64,000 nucleotides of DNA. It comes from Streptomyces cucumeris. GTDB taxonomy: Bacteria > Actinomycetota > Actinomycetes > Streptomycetales > Streptomycetaceae. A model generated the notes under the pieces. That model saw nothing but the letters and a program-made list of their open reading frames with translations, had not been told where the DNA came from and did no database searches. The translations under genes were made by a program, and so were the position numbers. Location: NCBI RefSeq assembly GCF_024295805.1, contig NZ_JANCLX010000024.1, positions 62,001 to 126,000 of the forward strand, read 5' to 3'. Below are positions 25,181 through 34,135 of the stretch, piece by piece; position 1 is the stretch's first letter, and each line of letters begins with the position of its first letter.

Positions 25181-26440
25181 ATGTCGTTCAAGGATGTCAC
25201 CGACGGCCAGAGCCGCGCGGTGAGCCGACGGACCGTCACCACCTCGGCCGCACTGGCCACCGCCGCACTGCTCACCGGCGCCGCGGGCACGGCCCGGGCC
25301 CGCGGCACGGGCCACGGCCGCGGTTTGACCGTACGGCTGCCCGCACCGACCGGACCGCACCGGATCGGCGTCACCACCCTGCATCTGGTCGACCACACCC
25401 GGCGCGACCCATGGGACGAGGCCATTCCGGTGCGGGAGCTGATGGTGACGGTGTGGTACCCGGCCCGCGGCCACGGCGGCCCGGTGGCGCCCCAGATGAC
25501 GGCGCGCGCCGCCCGCTCGTTCCGGAAGACGGCACCGCTGCTGCGCCCGGGGCTGCCGTCGGCAGGGGTGGACTGGGCCGCCACCGCGACCCACGCCCAC
25601 CCCGACGCGCCCGCGCGGCGCGACCCGTGCCCGGTGCTGCTCCACAGCCCCGGTGGCGGCGACCCCCGCACCCTGGGCACCGGACTCGCCGAGGACCTGG
25701 CGAGCCATGGCTTCGCGGTCGTCGCGATCGACCACCCCGGCGACGCGAGCGAGGTGACCTTCCCGCGCCCGGCCCCCTACCGCAGGACGCTGCTGCGCCC
25801 GACCGTCTTCCGGGGAGACCCCCGGATGAACCCGCCCCAGTTCCACACCGCGATCACCACCCGCGTCGCCGACACCCGGTTCGTCCTGGACCGGCTGGCG
25901 GCACTGGCCGCGGGCCGCCACCCCGGCACACGCCACCGCCCCCTCCCCGCGGGACTGCCCGGTCTGCTGGACCTGGAGCGGACGGGCGTCTACGGGCATT
26001 CCGCCGGTGGCACCACCGCGGCCGAGGCACTGTACGAGGACCGGCGTCTGGCCGCCGCGGTCAACCTCGAAGGCTTCCTGGACGAGGCACCGACCGCGCC
26101 GGACCGGCCGGGGGAACCGCTGCCCATCGCCCGCCACGGCACCGACCGGCCACTGCTGCTGATGCGGACCGACGGCTTCACCGAGCGGGCGGCGCTGGAA
26201 CGCTCCTGGTCGCCACTGCTCGACCGCTCGCACGGACGGATCGCACAGGCGCAACTGAACGACGCGGCGCACTGGGTGTTCACCGACTACGCGGCTCTCC
26301 TCCCCCAGCTCCAGGCCGCCGGACTGATATCCGCCGAAACCCGGAACCGGCTGATCGGCACCATGGACCCGGAGTGTTCCGTCCCGGCCGTACGCGAACG
26401 GGTGCGCGCGTTCTTCGTCCGGCACCTGTCGGCCCGCTGA
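25181..26440 (+). CDS. Tat-exported alpha/beta hydrolase (PAF-acetylhydrolase/esterase-like)
   Basis: A 419-residue secreted hydrolase. The N-terminus carries a twin-arginine signal (SRRTVTTSAALATAALLTGA) and cleavage is likely near ARARG. The mature part has PVLLHSPGGGD (oxyanion strand), VAIDHPGDASEV, and the nucleophile elbow VYGHSAGG (GxSxG, Ser about residue 270). A late DAAHWVF supplies the catalytic His. Architecture and length fit the platelet-activating-factor acetylhydrolase/dienelactone-like esterases. The ATG has GAGGGA six bases upstream. It is divergent from the ArsR-like regulator and followed after 74 bases by the YchJ gene. The substrate is unknown. Confidence 0.88.
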   Translation: MSFKDVTDGQSRAVSRRTVTTSAALATAALLTGAAGTARARGTGHGRGLTVRLPAPTGPHRIGVTTLHLVDHTRRDPWDEAIPVRELMVTVWYPARGHGGPVAPQMTARAARSFRKTAPLLRPGLPSAGVDWAATATHAHPDAPARRDPCPVLLHSPGGGDPRTLGTGLAEDLASHGFAVVAIDHPGDASEVTFPRPAPYRRTLLRPTVFRGDPRMNPPQFHTAITTRVADTRFVLDRLAALAAGRHPGTRHRPLPAGLPGLLDLERTGVYGHSAGGTTAAEALYEDRRLAAAVNLEGFLDEAPTAPDRPGEPLPIARHGTDRPLLLMRTDGFTERAALERSWSPLLDRSHGRIAQAQLNDAAHWVFTDYAALLPQLQAAGLISAETRNRLIGTMDPECSVPAVRERVRAFFVRHLSAR

Positions 26441-26514
26441 CCGACAGCGGGGACGTCCCGGGGCCCGGCGCTCCCCGGGACGATCCCCTCGGCCCCACCC
26501 GTCACAATGGACCC

Positions 26515-26940
26515 ATGTCCCGACGCAAGCGAGCGCCACGGCCGCCTCGCCGCACCACCCCCACCACCTGCCCCTGCGGGCTGCCCGCCGCCTACGACGA
26601 CTGCTGCGGACGACTGCACCGCGGACAAGCCCGGGCAGCCACCGCCGAACAGCTGATGCGCTCGCGCTACAGCGCCTTCGCCGTCGGGGACGAGGCATAC
26701 CTGCTGCGCAGTTGGCACCCCGACACCCGGCCGCCCCGGGTCGTCCTGGAGACCGGGACACGCTGGACCGGTCTGGAGATCCTGGGCACCACGGACGGCA
26801 CCGCCTTCCACTCCACCGGCACCGTGGAATTCCGCGCGCACTACGCCGAAGGCGGCCGTGCGGGTGAGATGCACGAGAACAGCCGGTTCTCCCGGCACGA
26901 CGGCGACTGGGTCTATCTCGACGCCCTGACCAGCGGCTGA
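26515..26940 (+). CDS. YchJ family (UPF0225) protein with SEC-C motif
   Basis: A 141-residue protein. The N-terminal SEC-C zinc motif CPCGLPAAYDDCCGRLHRG (residues about 19-37) is followed by the YchJ core: ATAEQLMRSRYSAFAVGDEA, then WTGLEILGTTDGTA, then MHENSRFSRHDGDWVYLDA. The fold is NTF2-like. SEC-C domains bind zinc and often tether proteins to the translation or secretion machinery, but the function of YchJ is not established. The ATG at 26515 follows the hydrolase by 74 bases. A longer in-frame extension overlaps the hydrolase gene and is not coding. Confidence 0.9.
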   Translation: MSRRKRAPRPPRRTTPTTCPCGLPAAYDDCCGRLHRGQARAATAEQLMRSRYSAFAVGDEAYLLRSWHPDTRPPRVVLETGTRWTGLEILGTTDGTAFHSTGTVEFRAHYAEGGRAGEMHENSRFSRHDGDWVYLDALTSG

Positions 26941-27088
26941 CGCCTCTCCCCCGGCCGCCTCGCCGGCCGGCCCGGACAGATGTTCCCCAGGATGTCGCCG
27001 ACGCCTTCTGGTGCCCGGTCAACTCCGCCGCGATGCTGGGGCGCTGTGCGTGTGAACCACGCGAGCCCCATGGCCTCAGGGAGTTGCC

Positions 27089-30000
27089 ATGCGTCCTGTC
27101 GCGTTCACCAGACCCCTGGCGGTGCTGGCCGCGGTCTCCGCCCTCGTGGCGGGCACCGCGGGACCGGCCGCCGCCGATGACACCCGCGCCCCGGCCCCCG
27201 AACCCCTGGCCCGCGACGCGGCCGAGATGCTGCGCCCCATCGCGCCACCACCACCCGCCGCCGCGGAGGGCGAGAAGGGCGCCGCGGACACCACCCCCGT
27301 GGCCGGCGGCGATGGTCTGCAGACCGCCCGCACCTCACGCCCCGTCGCCCCCGGCGTCGAACTGACCTCGTACGACCGCCTGGAGTCCGACAAGTGGCTG
27401 CGGGTCGACTCACTGTCGGTCGACCTCACCGCCGGGTCCAGGGTCGACTATCTGCACCCCGACAAGGTCGCCAAGCGCGAACCGGTCTCGAAGCTGGCCG
27501 CCGGACACGACCCCGGACCGGGCCGCCGCACGGTGGCCGCGATCAACGGCGACTTCTTCGACATCAACCAGACCGGAGCCCCCGAGGGCATCGGCATCGG
27601 CGACGGAGAGGTGGTCAACTCCGCTTCCGCCACCGGACCCGGCAGGGCCGTCGGCATCGGTCCGCAGGCCGCGGGCCGCCTCCTCCAGCTCTACTTCGAG
27701 GGCACCCTCACCCTGCCCGACGGCGACCACCCGCTCGCCGCACTCAACGCCGCGAACGTCCCGGCGAACGGCATCGGCGCCTACAACGCCCAGTGGGGCG
27801 AGGCGGACCGGGCCCAGACCGTGGACGGCGCACGGCGCACCGCCGAGGTGGCCGTGGTGGACGGCAAGGTCAGCCGGGCGGCCTCGGCCCCCGGCAAAGG
27901 CGCCGTCCCGGCCGGCACGACACTGCTGGTGGGCAAGGACGCCGGGGCAGACGCCCTCTCCGCACTGGCCGTCGGCGACGGCGTGCGGATGACGTACCGG
28001 CCGCGCGCCGCCGACGGCGACCTCCCCCGCACCGCCGTCAGCGGCCGGGAGCCGCTCGTCGTGGACGGCAAACCCATCGGCCACGAGGGCGAGGGCAACA
28101 ACACCGCGGCACCCCGCACGGCCGTCGGCTTCTCCCAGGACGGCCACCGTATGCAGGTGATCACCGTCGACGGACGGCAGGCCGACAGCGGCGGGGTCAC
28201 CCTCACCGAACTGGGCCTGATGATGAAGGAAGCGGGCTCCTACGGCGCGCTGAACCTCGACGGCGGCGGCTCCTCCACCCTGGTGGCCCGTGAACCCGGC
28301 AGCGACCGCACACAGGTGGAGAACAGCCCGTCCGACGGCAGCGAACGCATCGTGCCCAACGGACTGGCCCTCACCGCCCCCGACGGCAGCGGACGGCTCA
28401 AGGGCTTCTGGGTGGAGACGGCGACCGACCCCGCCGACGCCCCCACCGCCGACCCGGTCCGCGGTGGCCACCCCGAGCGGGTCTTCCCCGGGCTGACCCG
28501 GCGCCTCACCGCCGCCGGATACGACGAGACCTACGGACCCGCGGCCGGCGCCCCCCACTGGCGGACCGCCGACCCGCGCGTCGGCCGGGTCTCCGCCGAC
28601 GGCACCTTCACCGCCCGCCACGGCGGTACGACCACCGTCACCGCCCGGCGCGGCCCCGCCCGCGGCGCGCTGAAGCTGACCGTGCTGGACCGCCTCGACC
28701 GGATCCGGCCCACCACCCGGCTGCTCGGACTGGCCGATGCCCGGTCCACCGGCCGCTTCGGAATCGTCGGACTGGACGCGCACGGCGCCGGCGCCCCCGT
28801 CGAACCGTCCGACGTCCACCTCGACTACGACCACGCGCTGTTCACCATCACCCCCGACACCTCGACCGGCACCTTCACCGTCGCGGCACGCGGCGAGGAG
28901 GCCGCGGGCCGGGTGACGGTCCGCGTCGGCAACACCAGCACAGTGCTCGCCGTCACCGTCGGACTCCGCGAACAGCGGGAGGCGGCCTTCGACGACGCCG
29001 GCCAGTGGACCTTCAGCCAGGCGCGTGCCGCCGGTTCGGCCGAGGCCACACCCGACGGGCACACCGGCACCGGGCTGAAGCTGACCTACGACTTCACCCA
29101 GTCCACCGCCACCCGCGCCGCCTACGTCACCCCGCCGCGGCCGATCGACGTGGAGGGACAGCCGCAGTCGTTCGGCCTGTGGATCAAGGGGGACGGCAAG
29201 GGCGCATGGCCGACCCTGCACCTCAAGGACGCCGCGGGCTCGGACCAGTTGCTGCGCGGCCCGTATGTGACCTGGACCGGATGGAGACATATCGACTTCA
29301 CCGTGCCGGCCGGGGTCGCCTACCCGCTGACGGTCCACCGCTTCTACCTCGCCGAGACCGGCCCCGCCCGGCAGTACACCGGAGGCATCGTCATCGACGA
29401 CCTGACGGCACGGGTACCGCCCGCCGTCGACCTGCCCGCACAGACACCCGACCCGGATCCGCTGATCGACAGCGCGGCACGGACCGGGAAGCGCGACTGG
29501 CGGTTCGCGGTGATGTCCGACGCGCAGTTCGTGGCACGCGAACCCAACAGCCCCATCGTCGCCCAGGCCCGGCGCACCCTGCGGGAGATCAAGGCGGCCC
29601 GGCCCGACTTCGTGGTCATCAACGGAGACCTGGTGGACGAGGGCTCGCCCGCCGACCTCTCCTTCGCCAGGACCGTGCTGACGCAGGAGCTCGGCGACTC
29701 CGTCCCCTGGACTTACGTGCCCGGGAACCACGAGGTCATGGGGGGACGGATCGACAACTTCACGGCCGAATTCGGCCCCGCACACCGCACCTTCGACCAC
29801 CGCGGCACCCGCTTCATCACCCTCGACACCTCCAGCCTCGGACTGCGCGGCGGGGGCTTCGACCAGATCAAGGAGTTGCGCGCCCAGCTCGAGGCCGCCG
29901 CCCGCGACCGGGGCGTCGGCTCGGTCATGGTGATCGAGCACGTCCCGCCACGCGATCCCACCCCGCAGCAGGGCAGCCAGCTGAGCGACCGCAAGGAGGC

Positions 30001-30619
30001 CGCGCTGCTGGAGAACTGGCTCGCCGACTTCCGCCGGACCAGCGGCAAGGGCGCGGCCTTCATCGGCGCCCACGTCGGCACCTTCCACGCCTCACGGGTG
30101 GACGGCGTCCCGTATCTGATCAACGGCAACTCGGGCAAGTACCCGGCCACCCCGGCGGACCGGGGCGGTTTCACCGGCTGGTCGATGATCGGGGTGGACC
30201 ACGTACCGCCGAAGGCGCGGGCCGAGGCGCGCCGCGCACCGTGGAAGGGCGGGCCGGACTGGGTGTCGGTCCAGACCCGGCCGCATATGGACGGACTGAC
30301 CGTGACCGCCCCGGCCCAACTGCCCGCCGGACAGAACGCCACGGTGACGGCGGAGCTGATCCAGGGCGAGGGACCCAGCGCCCGGCGGGTACCGGTCCGG
30401 TTCCCGGTCAGCGCGGACTGGCGCGGTTCGGCCACCCTGTTCATCGGTGATCCGGCCCACGCCGGGCGCCGCCATGTGGCGGCGTACGACCCGGTGAGCG
30501 GCACCCTGACCGCGCTGCGCCGGGGAACCGCGACGCTCACGGTCGAGGTCAACGGCGCGACGGCACAGGCACGTTTCTCGGTGACCGCGCACGCCGTGAC
30601 GGTCGCCGCGGCCGCGTAG
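27089..30619 (+). CDS. Secreted phosphodiester glycosidase (NAGPA-type) fused to a metallophosphoesterase
   Basis: A 1176-residue exported protein. The signal peptide is residues 1-30. Residues about 95-430 form a NAGPA/YceG-like phosphodiester glycosidase domain (AAINGDFFDINQTGAPEGIG, LNLDGGGSSTLV). Beta-rich Ig-like segments follow, then a jelly-roll carbohydrate-binding-like region at about 640-770. A calcineurin-like phosphoesterase lies at about 805-1030 (VMSDAQF, INGDLVDEG, VPGNHEVMG), and an Ig-like C-terminus ends the protein. The first metal motif has Gln where the usual SDxH histidine sits, so metal binding may be altered. A role in trimming teichoic-acid-like or sugar-phosphate polymers outside the cell is inferred. 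AGGGAG precedes the ATG, and a perfect hairpin follows the stop. Confidence 0.9.
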   Translation: MRPVAFTRPLAVLAAVSALVAGTAGPAAADDTRAPAPEPLARDAAEMLRPIAPPPPAAAEGEKGAADTTPVAGGDGLQTARTSRPVAPGVELTSYDRLESDKWLRVDSLSVDLTAGSRVDYLHPDKVAKREPVSKLAAGHDPGPGRRTVAAINGDFFDINQTGAPEGIGIGDGEVVNSASATGPGRAVGIGPQAAGRLLQLYFEGTLTLPDGDHPLAALNAANVPANGIGAYNAQWGEADRAQTVDGARRTAEVAVVDGKVSRAASAPGKGAVPAGTTLLVGKDAGADALSALAVGDGVRMTYRPRAADGDLPRTAVSGREPLVVDGKPIGHEGEGNNTAAPRTAVGFSQDGHRMQVITVDGRQADSGGVTLTELGLMMKEAGSYGALNLDGGGSSTLVAREPGSDRTQVENSPSDGSERIVPNGLALTAPDGSGRLKGFWVETATDPADAPTADPVRGGHPERVFPGLTRRLTAAGYDETYGPAAGAPHWRTADPRVGRVSADGTFTARHGGTTTVTARRGPARGALKLTVLDRLDRIRPTTRLLGLADARSTGRFGIVGLDAHGAGAPVEPSDVHLDYDHALFTITPDTSTGTFTVAARGEEAAGRVTVRVGNTSTVLAVTVGLREQREAAFDDAGQWTFSQARAAGSAEATPDGHTGTGLKLTYDFTQSTATRAAYVTPPRPIDVEGQPQSFGLWIKGDGKGAWPTLHLKDAAGSDQLLRGPYVTWTGWRHIDFTVPAGVAYPLTVHRFYLAETGPARQYTGGIVIDDLTARVPPAVDLPAQTPDPDPLIDSAARTGKRDWRFAVMSDAQFVAREPNSPIVAQARRTLREIKAARPDFVVINGDLVDEGSPADLSFARTVLTQELGDSVPWTYVPGNHEVMGGRIDNFTAEFGPAHRTFDHRGTRFITLDTSSLGLRGGGFDQIKELRAQLEAAARDRGVGSVMVIEHVPPRDPTPQQGSQLSDRKEAALLENWLADFRRTSGKGAAFIGAHVGTFHASRVDGVPYLINGNSGKYPATPADRGGFTGWSMIGVDHVPPKARAEARRAPWKGGPDWVSVQTRPHMDGLTVTAPAQLPAGQNATVTAELIQGEGPSARRVPVRFPVSADWRGSATLFIGDPAHAGRRHVAAYDPVSGTLTALRRGTATLTVEVNGATAQARFSVTAHAVTVAAAA

Positions 30620-30626
30620 CCCGGCC

Positions 30627-30664
30627 GCAAGGGGCGGGGCCGCGGCTGCGGCCCCGCCCCTTGC
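30627..30664. terminator. Perfect 17-bp hairpin terminator
   Basis: GCAAGGGGCGGGGCCGC (30627-30643) pairs perfectly with 30648-30664 across a four-base loop. It lies eight bases after the glycosidase stop and ten before the convergent integrase-like gene's stop, so it serves both. Confidence 0.8.
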
Positions 30665-30673
30665 GCGGAACGC

Positions 30674-31213
30674 TCAGCCCTCCCAGGCGCGGCGGACCTG
30701 TTCGAAGCGGGTGGGCAGCGGGGGCCGCCGCGCCGCGTACCGCGCATTGGTGCGGTGGGCGAACCGGCGCCAGGAGAGCACCAGTCCCTGGCGGGTGATG
30801 GGCAGCCCCGCCGCCACCGTCACCCCGTGGTCATGGGTGTGGTGCACCGTCAGCAGCAGCGCGTCCGGCACCGACCCCTCCAGCTCGGCACAGAGCTCCC
30901 GGCGCACCCGCAGCCAGCGGCGCAGCACCAGGACCGTGCCGGGATCCAGCCCGTGGCGACGCGGCACACGGTGCTTGCCGTGTTCGAGCGTCACCCATCC
31001 GGCGTCCAGGTCGAGCGCCCGGACCGTACAGCGCAGCAGGCCCCCGTACCGGGCGCCACTGGCCCGGGCGAGCCCCACCACGACCGCGAGCCGCACGGTC
31101 TCCGGTTTGGCCCCCTCCTCCATGGCCTGGACGGACAACAGCCGCCACACCCACTCGGCCTCGGCCGCCGAGACCGGTGGCCGTGGGTACCGGTCCTCCG
31201 TGGTGTCCGCCAT
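30674..31213 (-). CDS. Integrase-like orphan protein lacking the tyrosine-recombinase C-terminus
   Basis: A 179-residue protein whose layout recalls the first half of a tyrosine-recombinase catalytic domain. The segment AVVVGLARASGARYGGLLRC, then TVRALDLDAGWVTLEHGKHR, then VPRRHGLDPGTVLVLRRWL parallels the usual pattern of an activated Arg, a beta hairpin and conserved basic residues. The later HxxR and the nucleophilic Tyr box are absent, and the protein ends at VRRAWEG. It could be a domesticated DNA-binding remnant or an unrelated family. No att repeats or tRNA adjoin it. I chose the ATG at 31213 for its strong GGGGGAGG ribosome site; a GTG at 31246 would add 11 residues. Confidence 0.6.
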   Translation of the reverse strand: MADTTEDRYPRPPVSAAEAEWVWRLLSVQAMEEGAKPETVRLAVVVGLARASGARYGGLLRCTVRALDLDAGWVTLEHGKHRVPRRHGLDPGTVLVLRRWLRVRRELCAELEGSVPDALLLTVHHTHDHGVTVAAGLPITRQGLVLSWRRFAHRTNARYAARRPPLPTRFEQVRRAWEG

Positions 31214-31325
31214 CGCCGCCTCCCCCTCCGTCGGTTCGCTTGGCACACTATTTCATGCCGGGGGCAGAGACGTCGGCCAGCGGCCGGATGCGGCGGGCGC
31301 GGCGTCCGCGCGGTACGGTCGCCCC

Positions 31326-31832
31326 GTGCGTCTGCTCCTGATGTCCGACACCCATCTGCCCCGGCGTGCCAAGGTCCTGCCGAGGGAACTCCTCGACCGG
31401 CTGCCGGACGCCGATGTGGTCTTCCACGCGGGCGACTGGGTCGACACAGCCACCCTGGACCTGCTGGAGGCGCGGTCCCGGCGGCTGATCGGCGTGTACG
31501 GCAACAACGACGGGCCCGGACTGCGGGCGCGGCTGCCCGAGGTGGCCGGGGTGGAGCTGGACGGGCTGCGGTTCGCCGTGGTGCACGAGACGGGGGCGGC
31601 GCGGGGCCGGGAGCGGCGCTGCGCGGAGCTCTTCCCCGAGGCAGATGTGCTGGTGTTCGGCCACAGCCACATCCCGTGGGACACCACGACCGAGGACGGG
31701 CGGCTGCGGCTGCTCAATCCCGGCTCCCCCACGGACCGGCGCAGACAGCCGTACTGTACGTTCATGACAGCCGCGATCGAGGCCGGCCGGCTCACCGCCG
31801 TGGAACTGCACCGGCTGCCGCCCCGCCCCTGA
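31326..31832 (+). CDS. YfcE/MJ0936-type metallophosphoesterase
   Basis: A 168-residue cytoplasmic phosphoesterase with all family motifs: MSDTHLPRR (D, H), VVFHAGDWVD (D), VYGNNDGPG (N), FAVVHETG (H) and VFGHSHIPWD (H, H), then LLNPGS. The family consists of small Mn-dependent phosphodiesterases. The GTG at 31326 gives the natural first strand (RLLLMSD). An upstream extension would overlap the divergent integrase-like gene. No operon partner is seen, and the next gene is an MFS exporter 130 bases away. The substrate is unknown. Confidence 0.9.
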   Translation: MRLLLMSDTHLPRRAKVLPRELLDRLPDADVVFHAGDWVDTATLDLLEARSRRLIGVYGNNDGPGLRARLPEVAGVELDGLRFAVVHETGAARGRERRCAELFPEADVLVFGHSHIPWDTTTEDGRLRLLNPGSPTDRRRQPYCTFMTAAIEAGRLTAVELHRLPPRP

Positions 31833-31961
31833 CCGATCGCCGCTTCCCCGGCGGGCGTTCGGGCCCGCTCCTCTCGTCCGCCGTCTTCTCTCCTTCTCTC
31901 TTCCTTCTCCCTTCAGCCCCGCGTTCGTCCTGTTCCCGTGGGTGTGAAGGAGTGCATGAGG

Positions 31962-33362
31962 ATGAGGGAAGGCGGTCCCGCCGCGCGGCGGCGGTCACTG
32001 GCGGCGGTGTCGTCGGGGGTGTTCTGCGTCCAGCTGGACGCGTTCGCGCTGAATCCAGCCCTGCCGGGGATCGGCCGTGAGCTCCACGCCACCGGTGCCG
32101 GAATGTCCTGGGTGGTCAGCGGCTATCTGCTGGCGGCTGGGGCGCTGATGCCGGGTGCCGGGCGGCTGGGCGATCTGCTGGGGCGGCGGATGGTGCTGAC
32201 GGTGGGTCTGATGGTGTTCGGGGTGGCCTCGCTGGTGTGCGCGCTGGCGCCGTCGCTGCCGGTGCTGGTGGCCGCGCGGGTGGCGCAGGGCGTGGGCGGC
32301 GCGCTCACCATGCCGGTGGGGCTGGCGCTGCTGACGAACGCCTATCCGCCCGCGGCGCGTGGCCGGGCGCTGGGATGGGCGCTGGGCGCCGGGGGCGTGG
32401 CGACCGCGTGCGGTCCGTTCGCCGGCGGTGTGCTGACCGGGGCACTGTCCTGGCGCGCGGTGTTCTGGGTGAATGTGCCGGTGGCGCTGATGGCCGCGGT
32501 GTGGGCGGCGCGGGCGGCGGATTCGCGCGACACCGGGGCACCGCGGAGCGTGGACGGGAAGGGCCTGGTCACGCTCACCGCGGCGGTGGCCGGGCTCGCG
32601 GTCCTTCTCGACCGCGGGCCGGTGTGGGGCTGGCGCTCCGGCCGCGCGGTCCTCACGCTGGCGCTGGTCACCGTGGCACTGCTGGTGTTCGTCCGGTGTG
32701 AGCGCGCCGCGGCGCATCCGCTGGTGGGGCCCGGACTGTTCCGCAACCGCCCGTTCGTGGTGCTGACGGCGGCCGGGGCGGTGGCCAATGCCGCGACCGT
32801 GGTGTTCCTGGTCGTGGTGCCGCTGGCGCTCCAGGGCCCGTGGGGACTGTCGGCGGCGGTGGCCGGGGCGGTGTTCCTCGCTCCGGCCACCGCGATGGCC
32901 CTGGCCGGTCCGGTGGCCGGACGGATTCCCGGGGCCGGCGCGGTACGGGCGATGGCGTGGTGTCTGGGGCTGGGGGCGGCGGGGCTGTGCGCGGTGCCCG
33001 TGGCGCCGGCGCTGCCGGGGCGTATCGCGGCGGCCACGCTGTGCGGAGCGGCACTCGGGGTGGCCAATGCGCTGACGCTCATCGCCACGCAGGCGGCCGT
33101 GGCTCCCGAGCGCGCCGGTGAGGCGTCGGGAGTGACCAAGACGGTGATCACCGTGGCTGCCGGGCTGGGTGTGTCGCTGTGCGGTCCGCTGTCCGGTCCG
33201 CACGGCGGTCCGGTGTCCGCACCGGCCCTGGGCGGCGCCCTGACCGGCGCCGGGCTCTGCTGTCTCACCGGTGCGCTGCTGCTCGGGCTCCTGTCACGAG
33301 GGTGGTGCGCGGATCGGCAGGCCCGGGGTGGCCGGATTGAAGCCACCCGTTCAGTGGATTAA
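31962..33362 (+). CDS. MFS drug-efflux transporter (DHA2-like)
   Basis: A 466-residue membrane protein with about 14 hydrophobic segments. MFS motif A is present (GRLGDLLGRRMVL), the motif C-like antiporter stretch is GWALGAGGVATACGPFAGGV, and WRAVFWVNVPVAL is typical of DHA2 exporters. Such pumps move drugs or secondary metabolites out in exchange for protons. The start is uncertain: AAGGAG at 31947-31952 is nine bases before the ATG at 31962 and three before the ATG at 31956. No regulator is adjacent. The C-terminus is short and polar. Specificity cannot be inferred. Confidence 0.88.
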   Translation: MREGGPAARRRSLAAVSSGVFCVQLDAFALNPALPGIGRELHATGAGMSWVVSGYLLAAGALMPGAGRLGDLLGRRMVLTVGLMVFGVASLVCALAPSLPVLVAARVAQGVGGALTMPVGLALLTNAYPPAARGRALGWALGAGGVATACGPFAGGVLTGALSWRAVFWVNVPVALMAAVWAARAADSRDTGAPRSVDGKGLVTLTAAVAGLAVLLDRGPVWGWRSGRAVLTLALVTVALLVFVRCERAAAHPLVGPGLFRNRPFVVLTAAGAVANAATVVFLVVVPLALQGPWGLSAAVAGAVFLAPATAMALAGPVAGRIPGAGAVRAMAWCLGLGAAGLCAVPVAPALPGRIAAATLCGAALGVANALTLIATQAAVAPERAGEASGVTKTVITVAAGLGVSLCGPLSGPHGGPVSAPALGGALTGAGLCCLTGALLLGLLSRGWCADRQARGGRIEATRSVD

Positions 33363-33431
33363 AAAGGAATTAAGGTGCATAGCGCACATCCGGCTCGGCG
33401 AGTCCGCCGGGCCCGACCAGACGAGGGCGCC

Positions 33432-34004
33432 ATGTCTTCTTCTCACCGCGAGAACGCCGCCGCACCGGATCCGGACGCGGGCCCCGCCCACGCCCACTCC
33501 CCCCGGTCCACCGGGGCTGTGCTCACCGCCCATGACGTGGGTCTGCTGGTGGTGCGTCTCGGTGTCGGTCTGATCGTCGCCGCACGCGGCGCACAGCATC
33601 TTTTCGGCTGGTGGGACGGCCTGGGGATCGACAAGACGGCCGTGGCCTTCGCGCAGTTCGGCTATCCGGCGCCGAGAGCGATGGCGGTCATCTGCGGACT
33701 GACCGAGACCTTCGGCGGTCTCGCCCTGGCGGTGGGGCTGATCACCCCGCTCGCCGGTGCGGCCGTGGCGGGCACGATGGCCAACGCCGTGGCCGCGTCC
33801 TGGGAGCTCGGATTTTTCGGCGGCTTTGAGTTCCCCCTGCTCATCGGGGTGGTCGCGGCCGGTCTCGCGCTCAGCGGCGCGGGCCGCATCTCCCTCGACG
33901 CACTCCTCCCCGGACTGCGCTCGCAGCGGCTGATCTATGGGGTGGCGGCACTGCTCCTGGGGGCCATCCTGGCGGCGATCACGATCGTACTGAGCAAAAC
34001 CTGA
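33432..34004 (+). CDS. DoxX family membrane protein
   Basis: A 190-residue protein with four predicted transmembrane helices. The DoxX pattern is clear: VLTAHDVGLLVVRLGVGLIV, then ARGAQHLFGWWDGLG, then ICGLTETFGGLALAVG. DoxX proteins are quinone-linked or thiol-redox-associated membrane proteins of poorly defined function. The first 45 residues are Ser/Pro/His-rich and cytoplasmic. The ATG at 33432 follows GAGGG. The 70-base gap from the MFS gene contains an unusually AT-rich stretch (33358-33375, including TTAAAAAGGAATTAA) that may be a promoter, so I treat it as its own transcription unit. Confidence 0.87.
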   Translation: MSSSHRENAAAPDPDAGPAHAHSPRSTGAVLTAHDVGLLVVRLGVGLIVAARGAQHLFGWWDGLGIDKTAVAFAQFGYPAPRAMAVICGLTETFGGLALAVGLITPLAGAAVAGTMANAVAASWELGFFGGFEFPLLIGVVAAGLALSGAGRISLDALLPGLRSQRLIYGVAALLLGAILAAITIVLSKT

Positions 34005-34135
34005 TACCACTCCGGTCCGGATGTGGGAGATGAGTGAACGGAAAGGGCCGGTTCTCCGTATTCCTGAGTAGGCGCGCCCTGGCAGAGGGGTGCGTATTGC
34101 GCCGCGCAGGACCATCCGAGACCGGAGGACCGCAC

